From the NCBI RefSeq assembly GCF_011075055.1, contig NC_058137.1:1178001-1242000 (forward strand): a DNA stretch of 64,000 nucleotides, read 5' to 3'. Both the position numbers and the translations under genes were made by a program. The DNA comes from Mangifera indica. Its lineage: Eukaryota > Streptophyta > Magnoliopsida > Sapindales > Anacardiaceae. Positions 37,437 through 48,090 of this stretch are shown here, piece by piece. The stretch's first letter is position 1. Every line of letters begins with the position of its first letter. A model generated the notes under the pieces. It worked only from the letters and a program-made list of their open reading frames with translations, searched no databases and was not told the origin of the DNA.

Positions 37437-37745
37437 GAAAGTGTCTGGATGCTGTCGGAGTAGTGGAACAGTAGTAGTAATAAGTCATCTCTACGGCCAG
37501 AGTTCACATTATACAACGCACGTGGTGACGTGGGCACCGACGGAGATAAGCCAATGTTAAATATAGCATATGATACGTGTGAGCGATCGGATGGAGTCCG
37601 AAAGATTTGGTAGCCTCCCAATTAAGGACTGGGCCCATTCATTAGTCCCTGTCAAACACATATCACTCGCGTCCCGTGTTGGAGAGTTTCGTTTTTTCTT
37701 CTCTCCATGCATTTTCATATTAGGATGTGATCTAAATTTTCAGAC
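37437..37745. promoter_or_regulatory. Duplicated distal block 1 (belongs to nsLTP 3)
   Basis: One of three diverged copies of a conserved non-coding block. Shared strings include CCAGAGTTCACATT, GACGTGGGCAC, ACGTGT followed by GATCGGATGG, and ACTGGGCCCATTCA. It contains CACGTG and ACGTGT cores, typical of G-box/ABRE sites. A regulatory role is inferred from conservation and motif content only. Confidence 0.45.
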
Positions 37746-37999
37746 TAGAATACAACGACAACAAGGTGGTCATGACTAAGGGTGAGCCCCACTAAGGTAA
37801 CTAGCCAGAGTGCCAGACCCAATGCTGGTTTTCAAATAATTGGGCTATAGCCCGAGCTGGTGCATGGGCTAAAACTATTAATGGCCTTTTTTTGGGACAG
37901 CGTGCAGCTAAAACTGTGGTGGGTATGTTAGAGTCAATCTCAGGCGGACTAAGCTTGCTATTTATATCAAGTTAAATTTGAATTGACACAATTTGAAAG

Positions 38000-39004
38000 G
38001 GGGAAAGGACTATTTCCCACCCATTGTTTAGTTGAATCTCAAAAGTATACCCACACCAGATAAAAAATCTAAAAACCCATCCAAAGTTTAATCTGTTTGC
38101 ATCCACCCACATCTGCTATTAAATTTTCCATTAAATAAAGGGGTAAAACCGTCATTTTACTGTTTATATTCCACTGATTTAATTCTATCGCATTTTCCCC
38201 CTCCGATTTTAAGAGTTACACTTTACCCCATCCCTAAACTTTAAAAAGTGACTTTCACCCGCTCAAATCCCTAATTTTGTTTTCATTTTCCCTCCGGCTA
38301 CCGGCGACGACGTGGCTGGAGGGAGAGTGACGAGGGCTTGTCCATTCTCTGAAAGACGCTCGTCCCTGGAATGGACTACGATCGTCCATTCTCTGGACGA
38401 CGCTCGTCCCTGGAATGGACTACGATCGTCCATTCTTTGGACTACGCTCGGTCGTCCAGAATAGACGACAATTCGTCGTCCAGACTGGAAGACGCTTCGT
38501 CGTCGAGATCTGGACGACGAAGCGTCGACTGTTCTGGACGACGGTCGACCTTCTTGGACAACGGTCGTCCTTCTTGGACGACGATCGTCGTCCAGAGGTG
38601 GTCGACCTCTGGACGAAATCTTCTCAACCGTCACCGAAAAAAGTGGCTGCATTTTAGGGGGGAAAAGTGAATTTTTTAAAAGTTAATTCAGGAGACAAAT
38701 GTTAGTTTTTCAAATTAAAGGGAGAAAAATAAGATAAAATTTTAATTATTTAATATTATTGATGAAATTACTAATTTGCCCCTTAATCTAACTAAAAAAA
38801 TGTGGATGGAAACAAGCAGATTAAATTTTGGATGGATGATTAAGTTTTTCATCTGACGTGGATATGTGATTGAGAAACGGCTAAAACATGGGTAGCAGAT
38901 TAAATTTTAGGTGAATGATTAAATTTTTCATCTGGCGTGAATATATGATTGAGAAACGTGATTGAGAAACGGCTAAAACATGGGTGGGAAATAGTCCTTT
39001 GCCC
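38000..39004. mobile_element. Mutator-like element, copy F, with internal tandem arrays
   Basis: The ends GGGGAAAGGACTATTTCCCA and its inverted form (ending TCCTTTGCCC) match the family ends. A 9-bp duplication is not clear (ATTTGAAAG against ATTTCATCA). About 1 kb, larger than its relatives because of a 44-bp tandem repeat and a GTCGTCC-rich core (38340-38625), plus a roughly 80-bp duplication of the right end (38817-38987). All ORFs inside, on both strands, follow from these repeats. Confidence 0.75.
38340..38625. repeat. 44-bp tandem repeat and GTCGTCC-rich palindromic core
   Basis: A 44-bp unit (starts GTCCATTCT, ends ACTACGATC) occurs at 38340-38383 and 38384-38427, with a partial third copy from 38428. 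It is followed by many GTCGTCC/GGACGAC units on both strands. Because 44 is not a multiple of three, the same peptide start recurs in another frame 44 bases later. Confidence 0.85.
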
Positions 39005-39625
39005 ATTTCATCAAAGCTTGATTCCAAATTAATGTCAGCGTCAGAACTTTTTTCATTGACGATTATAATTTTCTTTTTGGAAGTTATTGCTCAGCTTCCC
39101 TTACTATTTATCAGCTCAATGTAGGCTTTACGTAAAATCACCAATATTTTATTGACGAGCTTGTTGACCAGTTGCATCTCTCTTAGGCAGTATTGCATGT
39201 ACGATGTCAGCGCAATCAACCAGCAGGCCACTGGAATAGTGCTATATAACTGGGATTAATCTCTTGATATTATTATATAATTTTGTATTACTTTATCTTA
39301 TATTAAATTCACAATCAATAGCAATAAATCATTAATAATATTAGAATGCGAATTCTTACTTATCTGTAAGAATGGAAGATGGATTGATCACGGAAAGGGC
39401 ATATTTAAAATGAGGAAATATAATAAAAGCATTTAATATAACTTATATTAACTGCATAGATTTTGTTAAAGACATACAGCGACTACCATAGAAGAGACGA
39501 CGACGTAAAATCTAAAGGCAAAAACTAGGCTACGACGATGGAGATACATTCGGATACAAGACATCCTACTTTATTCTTCACACGCTAATATTATGCTTAG
39601 TGCCAACATCAGCACGCCATGAACT
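39005..39625. other. Spacer and 3' region of nsLTP 4
   Basis: From about 39430 it matches the 3' flank of nsLTP 5 (for example ACGTAAAATCTAAAGGC against ACATAAAATGCAAAGAC, and TTTATTCTTCA), so this is 3' UTR plus downstream DNA within the duplication. No gene. Confidence 0.5.
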
Positions 39626-40095
39626 TCACTTGATGCTGCACAAAAATAAATTAATTCATTAACTAAAAAAAAGTTCATCCATTTTGCACTATAAGTTTTA
39701 TGACAGATGCATGAATATTTTTATTATGATTATAAGAGAGGTAAAGATGCAAACCTAGCGCAGTTGGTGGAGGTGCTAATCTTGTATGGAATGTTAACGC
39801 CGCACTTGGAAGGGAGGGAGGCAGCTGTCCCCGCCTGCAATCCAGGGACACTTTTAGCGGCGTTTTGCAAGCATCGGCAAGCATCTTGGCGGTCTTTTGT
39901 GGTGGAGGCTTGGTTGTTTAGGTTCTTAACTCCAGTGCAGCAGCCGGCAGGTGGAGTGCCTGTACCATCAGTTTTCAGATAGTTAATGCATGCACTCAGG
40001 TCAGTGGCCACCTGACCGCAGTTCAGGGCGAGAGCCACTGGTGCGACCACCAACAATGCAAAAGCTAAAGCGCAAACAAGCTTGAGGCTAGCCAT
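39626..40095 (-). CDS. LTP: Type 1 nsLTP (array member 4)
   Basis: Secreted lipid-transfer protein, 116 aa: exon 1 39755-40095, 10-nt exon 2 39626-39635, ending CASIK. The signal peptide [20 protein letters not shown] is identical to member 5. Eight cysteines, TTKDR and PYKIS are all present, so it should be a functional LTP1. A TATA-like TATTTAAA (minus strand) lies at 40191-40198. Closest relative in the window is member 5; the pair arose by a recent tandem duplication that includes 3' flank, promoter and distal block. Confidence 0.96.
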
Positions 40096-40498
40096 AAGAA
40101 AACTGGGAAAGAAAGCCTTGCAGTAGAGTTGTTAGTGACGTGGGTTTGTGCTTTGAAGCTTGGGTGAGTGTTGGAATAAGAGTGCCGGTGTTTAAATAGA
40201 AGATGAAGAGAGTGTAAATAGTAGATACAGAGAGAATAGGGCTTTGTTGGTAGTTGGAAAAAATTAATGCTCTGGCCTGAGTGACCGGCCTGTAAATTGT
40301 AATTTGCACAGATTACAATGCTATAATATAATTTTAAATTTAAATCCGTATATCTTAAATTCATTTATTTTAAATATATAAATAAATAAATATTTAATAA
40401 GTAAGTATTATAATATAATTAAATAATTTTAAATTAAAAATAAAATAATATTTAATTATATAATAAAATGAAAGAATATATTTTTATTTATACTTTTT
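40096..40498. promoter_or_regulatory. Proximal promoter of nsLTP 4
   Basis: TATA-like site at 40191-40198, leader to the ATG at 40095, then AT-rich MITE-like DNA from about 40320 to 40500. Confidence 0.5.
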
Positions 40499-40800
40499 AA
40501 ATCGGTGGAAGGAGAAAAGTCTCCACGGTGGCCAGAGTTCACATTGTACAACGCATGTAGTGACGTGGGCACAGACGATGATCAGCCAATACTACACTTA
40601 AGATATAACACGTGTCACGAATCGGATGGACTCTCTGAGATTTGATCGTCTTGCCGGTCTAATTATGAAGAACTGGGCCTCCCTCATTAAGGACTGGGCC
40701 CATTTTTTTATCTCTGGTGAACATATTTCACCCACGTGCTGCTGCCAAGCCTGTTATGCCTACAATGTGATTTAAATATTTCTGTCTGGGATTCCATTGA
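40499..40800. promoter_or_regulatory. Duplicated distal block 2 (upstream of nsLTP 4)
   Basis: Second copy of the conserved block, 400-700 bases upstream of the nsLTP 4 start. Keeps GCCAGAGTTCACATTGTACA, GACGTGGGCAC, CACGTGTC and ATCGGATGGA. Similarity to the copy at 44.9 kb continues further, including CAATAGCCAGTCCTTTGAAA at about 41135. Confidence 0.5.
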
Positions 40801-43447
40801 GGTTGAGTTAGAACAAAATTTAGTTCCATATTAATGCAAATTCTAAAATAAAAGAATTAAGATTTAAATTCAATTAAAAATTATTTTAATTTCGGATTTG
40901 ATTTAAACCAGTTTAAACTTGACTCATGAAATTCATGAAAACGAGTCAATCTTTTGCATAGGCTCTATTAGTTTGATCTGAGCTCAAATTATTTAAATCA
41001 AATCTATCTCCATTTTAGCCATAGATGTCATGTCATGGTATTTAAGTGTTCATGTTGGTTTTCAAGCAATTGGTTAGGCCTGGGCTAAGGCATGTCATGT
41101 TGGGATTTTTCAAGGTCCATTTGCTCTGGGTCAATAGCCAGTCCTTTGAAATTCGATCATAGAATGAATCCAAATTATTTGGGATGCAAAAACGTCTGTC
41201 TTTGAGCCATGGCCTGAAAATTGTTATGGCTTTTGTCGGAAAAGTGTGTTGTCTTGTGGGTGGATTCGAGTCTATTTGACTTGCGCTTAGCTTGATATTT
41301 AGATCTAACAGATCAGGTTTGATTGAAATAATTTTACTTTTTCAAGTTTAACCTTGACTCGAAATTGACATTAATATTATGTTTCTTCTTTGACGATTAT
41401 ATTTCTTTTTTAATAATTTTTCTCTTTTTCTTTTTTAATAATTTTTCTCTTTTTTTAATATTATTATTCACCTTCTCCAATATTATTATTTATCAACTTA
41501 AGCAACTCAAACTTTAACACAGACTAGTGAGCTTGAGTTAGAGCTTGAGTTGGTGATTATTCGAATTTCGCTCATCTTGAATTCATCTTTAATTAAAACT
41601 TCAAGTCTTTTCTTAAATACAAATTTAAAAAAAAAAAATCAAAATAATTTAAATTATATATTTAATAATGAATTATATAATATTGCTTTTAATGTTAATT
41701 TTAAATAATTAACAGATCCAATTATCAATCATATACTTTAACTGTCGAGTGTACAAAATTAAGTCATATACCAAAATAATGTCCGATCTGATTATGAAAA
41801 ATTTGTCAGTAAACTAATTATACACAAGAAGAAAACATAGAGTGTCAAATGCAAGTTTACTTTTTATGTAGAAAATTTTACGTAAGCAAAATAATTATAT
41901 ACATAAATTTCAAGTCAAATGCAAGTATAAGTCAATGCATACTCAAAAAAAGTCACCCATATATAGTAAAATCGGTTTTTATTATAATGAATAATATTAA
42001 GTGTATATTTTTTTACTATATAATTTAGATATACAAATAATAATTATTATATGATTAAGTGATATTTTATCTTTAATTCAAAATCATTCAATTACATTAC
42101 GATATTTCATTTGTATACTTAAATTATATATGAAAAATGTATACATATAATTTTATTGTTAACATTAAGCTTTCACTTACTTGAAACCATTTTAATTTTG
42201 GTCATTTCCCGTTTAATTATGATGATCAGGATTCTTGCACATCAATAATAAACTTTCTTATCCATAAGTGGTCCTTGCTCTTATAGTCGAAGATGAATGT
42301 TCACAAAAAGGGAAATTGAAATGAGAGACAACATTAAAAGAATTTTCCATTATAGTCATAACCATAATCAAATTGCGTAATAATATATGAAATCGCGATG
42401 TTTCACAATAACTCTTATACGTTTTTTTTGACATGGTCAATGACTACTGTAACAATAGTTTTAAGAAAAAAAGTTATGTTATATTAGTGTTAAATTATAT
42501 TAATTGGGACACATGACACTTTTAGTGATATCGAAATGAAACATCGCAAACACAAGTGTTTATTGGAATATATGTTTCATAGAAATTAGGGTTACTTTTG
42601 ATATGAAATTTTCTCACAGTTCAGTTTAACAAATGGGCAATCAACAAGCATTTATATGATGCATTATATTGATATCAATAACTTTAATACATGAGATTTA
42701 TCACTACCGTTAAATAAGATCATTCAACACTACTACGACAGTGTTCCTAATTATATGTGTTGTTAGTCGAGATAATACTGAAGATACGAATATTTTTAGA
42801 TTGATTACCTCAATTATGTAGGGTTTTTACAATCAAGTTATATGTAAATTCTCTTATAAATTAACATGCATGTAAACATATATAAACACTTATAGATAAA
42901 TGTGTCACTTCATGAAGTTGTAAAACTATGATTCAATATAGGTTTATATCGTTAAGAAAATCGACTCAGCAACATAAACTTAACACTTTGTAACTTATGT
43001 CTTACCAGCTTGCACCTTAAAATTGGAACCATCAGACTATGTCATAAACATATCATTTATAAGTTTTTCATTTGAGCAAATGATTTGATATTTATTTATC
43101 AAATCTCTTAGTCTAAATGGAGTTTAGTATCTAAACCGATAAAAAGATTTGGTTTTGGTTTGAAACCTTTAAGAGTCAGCCAAGTTTTACATGTATGCAT
43201 CTTATTATTGACGTTAGTATTGTTTAAGAAAACGATAATATAATAAAAGCCTTCAAAATAACTTATATTATTTGCGTAGATTTTGTTGACGACATAAAAC
43301 GACGTGTCGTCGCATTGAAGAGACGGCAACATAAAATGCAAAGACACAAACTACGACTAGCAGACACATTCGATCGGATACAGAACATCCTTCTTTATTC
43401 TTCAAATGCTATTATACTTAGTGCCCGAAATCAGCACTCCATGAAAT
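40801..43447. other. Intergenic DNA within the tandem duplication
   Basis: 40801-41600 still matches 45238-45860 (shared AGCCAGTCCTTTGAAATT, TCTTTGAGCCATGG). A decayed CTCGA-type repeat lies at about 41270-41640, a MITE-like palindrome at about 41990-42150, and AT-rich non-coding DNA continues to about 43230. The last 200 bases are the 3' flank of nsLTP 5. Confidence 0.45.
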
Positions 43448-43893
43448 TCACTTGATGCTGCAAAAGAAAATAAAAAATAAATTAAGTAAAACCTCACTAT
43501 AAGTCTATGACACATGCATGCATATAATTAAGAGAGGTACAAAGATGCAAACCTAGCGCAGTTGGTGGAGGTGCTGATCTTGTAGGCAATGTTAACTCCG
43601 CACTTGGAAGGGAGGGCTGCAGCTGTGTTAGCCTGCAATCCAGCGATACTTTTAACGGAGTTTTGTAGGCATTGGCATGCATCTTGGCGGTCTTTTGTGG
43701 TGGAGGCTTGGTTGTTTAGGTTCTTAATTCCACTGCAGCAGTTGGCAGGCGGTGCAGTTTTACCATCAGTTTTCAGATAGCTAACGCATGGACCCATGTC
43801 AGTGGCAACCTGACCGCAGTCAATGGCGAGAGCCACTGGTGCAACCACCAACAATGCAAAAGCTAAGGCGCAGACAAGCTTGAGGCTAGCCAT
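43448..43893 (-). CDS. LTP: Type 1 nsLTP (array member 5)
   Basis: Secreted lipid-transfer protein, 116 aa: exon 1 43553-43893, 10-nt exon 2 43448-43457, ending CASIK. The signal peptide is the same as in member 4; the mature part starts IDCGQVATDMGPC. Eight cysteines, TTKDR and AYKIS (one change from PYKIS) are present. A TATA box (TATATAAA, minus strand) lies at 43990-43997, about 100 bases upstream of the ATG. With member 4 it forms the youngest duplicate pair. Confidence 0.96.
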
Positions 43894-44911
43894 TAGAAAA
43901 CTGAGAAAGGAGATTTTGCAGGTGGGTTGTTAGAGAAGTGGGGTTGTGTCTTGAAGCTTTGAGTGAGTGTTGGGAGGAGAGTGCCGGGGTTTATATAGAA
44001 GATGATGACAGTGTACACAGAGAGAGAGTAGGGTTCTGTTCAAACTTCAGACTCACTCAGTAAAATTTGACTTCCAAATCTACACGTTCCAGGCTCTAAA
44101 AATGATAAAACACATGATCGAAGCTACAAATCCACGTTAAGTTTTGGCGGATTATCAGCATTACGCATCTTTATCACTGATAGAGATCATATTAGAGGCA
44201 AGAAATTTTCATAGATCGGTCTCCAAACTGCACCCATTACATGCAGCCTATAATAACAATAACAATAATAATAATAACAATACAATAAAATAATATACAC
44301 AAATATATATAATAATATTAAGATAGAAATAAAATAATTTCATTCAATTACATAATAATATATTATTGTCTATATAAAAATTTATATATATTATTATATA
44401 CATAGCATTATTTATGTATTTTACTATAAGAGAAGTGACAGGATGTAGTATTTTCTTATTTATTAATACCTTTTTCTATTAAGTAAGAAAAATCCAAAAA
44501 GGGAATTACCTTGGATTAAAAAATAAAATAATTCATTATTTTTATAAATTTTATCCATTTTTTATATTAAATATTTGGTTGTATCTAAGTTGAATTGAGT
44601 ATGATAATAATTAATTCAAATTCAATTTAAATCTAAAATAATTAACACGAATTCAATTTTGATATAACCAATTGATAAATAATAACATTAAATAAATAGG
44701 TGACAAACTATCAAAGAAAGAGCTAAAATATAAATTTTCTATAGATTTTTTTAAATTTAATTCATTCATATCAAATGTAAATTCAAGCTCAAACGATCTC
44801 ATTTAGAATCTATACCTATTAAGAATACACTCGAGAGAAATACTTTCAATCCCCCATATTTTATTTATTTGTATAATCTTTTTTTTGTTTTTTTAATTGC
44901 TTTTTTGATTC
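43894..44911. other. Promoter and spacer upstream of nsLTP 5
   Basis: Proximal promoter to about 44050. A MITE-like AT-rich palindrome lies at about 44240-44410, and decayed CTCGA-type repeat at about 44580-44820. No gene. Confidence 0.45.
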
Positions 44912-45237
44912 AGAAAGTCTCTATATACGGTGGGAGCCGTGGGACATGCAGTGGCAGAAATGAGTCTTCTGGAAGACCAGAGTCTAATTCAAAGAACGCA
45001 CGTGGTAAAGTGGGCACCGACGAAGATCAGCCAGTTCTACACGTGTCAGCAATCGGACGGGATCAGTGAGATTAGGTCGTCTTGTTAATTTAATAAGAAC
45101 TGGGCCCATTCATGTATCTCTGTCGAACACATTTTACTCACCTGTAGGAGAGTTGTGTTTTTTTTCTTCTCTCATGCCGCTTGCCTGTTGCCATGCTTTT
45201 TATGCCTACGGTGTGATTTATATATTTCTGCCTTCCC
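44912..45237. promoter_or_regulatory. Duplicated distal block 3 (upstream of nsLTP 5)
   Basis: Third copy of the block, 1.0-1.3 kb upstream of nsLTP 5. Keeps AACGCACGTGG, AGTGGGCACCGACG, ACACGTGTCA and ATCGGACGGG, followed by ACTGGGCCCATTCATG. Similarity to copy 2 extends to about 45860. Confidence 0.5.
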
Positions 45238-46815
45238 AAGCCAGTTTAAACAAAAATTAGTTCGGAGTTCAGCTTAAATTGAAAAAAAAGGTTTAAAATT
45301 GATGAATTAGGGTTTAAAATCGAATTATCTTGTTAAAACAGGCCAATTATTGACTTGGACAATAATTGTTTGGGCTAAGTTTGAATTTAAACTCAAATTA
45401 TTCGGATAGAGTCCAGGCTTGGGTTAAGGCATGCCAAGTTGGGTGTTGCATGGTCCATTTGCTGTGGGCCTAGGAATCCACACTCGAGTCAATAGCCAGT
45501 CCTTTGAAATTGGATCACAGAATGATGACCCAAATTACTGGGGCTGGAGAAACATGTCTTTGAGCCATGGTCTAAATCTGTTAATGGCTTTGTTGAGACA
45601 GTGTGCTGTGTTGTCTTATGTGCAGTTGTGTTAAAGCTAGGCGCGGATTTGAGCCACCCGACTTGGCTCTTTACAGTTAAATTTGAGTTATAACAACTTT
45701 AGTTTGTTGAGCTCCATACAAAATTGATGTTGTGTTAGAGTTGGTCTTGTCAATGAGTATTTTTCTTTTTTTGATGATTTTTTTTTTCAACAATTATTTT
45801 CCTTTTCTGATTTTTTTTGTCTACCTTCTTCGGTATTACTATTCCTTCTCCCCGATATATATGCAACATACTATTAGAGTTGACGATTTGCTATATGACC
45901 CATTAATCCATATGACATAATATGTAAAAACGTGAGTTTTAATTTGTTTTTTTGACGATCATAATAATCAGATTGTGTTCATATTAACTTGTTTGCAAAT
46001 TAAATTATGCTGCTAAAACAAGTTCGAAATAGGATATATTATGACATGACATGGGCGGACTTGTTTTCTAAAATGAGTTATGGATCATAGGATAAGTTAT
46101 GATCGGATTGAGTATGATCCTAATTCTGATATCTTTGGACCCGGAAACCCCAAATACAGAAGTACAAGCCAAATGCATAGACTTTAAAAAGAGCCATCGA
46201 TGCTTAATGGAAGATGATGACTCACATTTCAGTGGTAGCTGGGAGCGCATGAAAATTGGTGATACATGCATCGTCTTCTTCACCAGACTCCTTATTTGGT
46301 CGGCCAGCATGTCAACGCCCGGCCAATCATCTCACTCACATGACTCTCAAAACCAAAACCCTCCTACCCATTTGCTGATTTGTCACTCTCTTGTTTCTTC
46401 CCTCTTCTTCTTGGCTAGCTCTCGTGACAGCTTTTTCAATAACTCCCAAGGGTTTCTAAGAGATGGCAAAATGGTTTTACAATTATAGGATATTATATCG
46501 TTTACACTTCCTTGAACAAAATAAGAAATGGTTAACATGGTGTTTTATGATAATAAAGTTTGAGTAATTACAGAAGTTAAACCAGAGAATAAGATATGAA
46601 GATGAAAGAGAGAGCAATAAAAGATGGCGTTGAGTAAGCGTGTGCGTGACTGGTGAGTCGGGCCCCAATCATGCAATGTGCCCACTTAAATTTCTTCTCT
46701 CTTCTTGTATTAAATAGCTGCTTCTTCTCCTTTATTTCTTCAAGCAAAGTTTAGTAGATATTTAACTAAGATACCCACTTTCTCCTTTTTCCTTCTAAGC
46801 CACAGAAAGCAGGAA
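45238..46815. other. Intergenic DNA and expansin promoter
   Basis: The first 600 bases belong to the nsLTP tandem duplication. The final part is the promoter of the expansin gene, with a TATA-like TATTAAATA near 46709 about 105 bases upstream of its ATG. The ORF at 46099-46488 has no family resemblance. Confidence 0.45.
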
Positions 46816-47747
46816 ATGGCGTTTCAGATGATGCAGACTTTGCCATTTCTGATTTTCTTGCTATGTTTTCATGGCATCAATGGAGACTACGGTGGCTGGC
46901 AAGTTGCACATGCGACATTTTATGGTGGCAGTGATGCTTCTGGCACAATGGGTGAGCATTTATGCTAACCTGATGATCTTTTGCATTTGCCTTGATTAAT
47001 TTAACTGTGTTTTGAAATATTTGTTGTGCTTCAATTTGCATATGTAGGGGGAGCATGTGGGTATGGAAATTTGTACAGTCAAGGTTATGGAACAGCCACT
47101 GCAGCTCTAAGCACGGCGCTTTTCAACAGTGGCTTCAGCTGCGGCGCATGCTACCAGATACGCTGCAACAATGATCCTCAATGGTGCCTCTCCGGTACCA
47201 TCACAGTCACTGCCACTAATTTCTGCCCTCCCAACTACGCATTGGCTAATGACAATGGTGGCTGGTGCAATCCCCCTCTCCAACACTTCGATTTGGCTGA
47301 GCCTGCCTTCCGGAAAATCGCCCAATATCGCGCTGGAATCGTCCCCGTCCTCTTCAAAAGGTAACATCAAATTGAAACCTAAGTCGTTAACGTTGATTAC
47401 GTCAAGGAAACTTATAAAATTACGGCTGCATGCATGCTTGCAGGGTGCCATGTATGAAGAAAGGAGGCATAAGATTCACCATCAATGGCCATTCATACTT
47501 CAACTTGGTTTTGATAACGAACGTGGGTGGCGCTGGGGATATCACGGCAGTGTCCATCAAGGGGTCGAGAACGGGATGGCAACAAATGTCAAGAAATTGG
47601 GGCCAGAATTGGCAAAGCAATTCGTATCTGAACGGGCAAAGCCTCTCATTCAAAGTGATGGCCAGTGATGGAAAGGCAATCACCAGCTACAATGTTGTGC
47701 CTGGTAATTGGCAATTTGGTCAAACTTTCGAAGGAGGTCAATTTTAG
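46816..47747 (+). CDS. EXPA: Alpha-expansin
   Basis: Secreted wall-loosening protein that disrupts cellulose-xyloglucan contacts during acid growth; it has no lasting enzyme activity. Exons 46816-46951, 47048-47360 and 47444-47747 give 250 aa, the family's normal length. The signal peptide is about 1-23. Domain 1 (GH45-like) has [15 protein letters not shown], the conserved cysteines ([10 protein letters not shown]) and the HFD motif ([10 protein letters not shown]). Domain 2 (CBM63-like) has the aromatic motif WGQNWQSN and ends [14 protein letters not shown]. Intron positions are the usual two of EXPA genes. The member within the subfamily cannot be named safely. It is transcribed away from the nsLTP array. 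Confidence 0.97.
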
Positions 47748-48090
47748 CTACTGATTTCTGCATATTTCATAACCGTGTTTCTAATTAATGTAAAGTTGTA
47801 GAGACATGTGACATGGTTTGAGCTGAGGTGACAAAATTGCACCCGCTATGCTTTATTATGTGTGATTATGCATGCATATATAAATAAACATAATTGGCCA
47901 TCAAAATTGGAAGAAATTTCATATGCAAAGCCACCCTAATACAGGTTCTAACCCATTCAGTTAACCCAGTTCATCATTTTGGTATTTGTTTACAAGCATG
48001 AAGAACAAAAATCCATCTGCATCTACAAGGCCCCTCGCACCCTCCCCTTTCCTTCTTCCCACAAAATCACTCAAAAATATGTAATTTCAC

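Noticed and set aside
38263..38670. Four ORFs of 61-129 codons rich in Arg, Ser and Asp
   Set aside because: Produced by the 44-bp repeat and GTCGTCC units inside element F.
46099..46488. 129-codon plus-strand ORF before the expansin gene
   Set aside because: No domain, no splice context and no conserved neighbours; likely chance.
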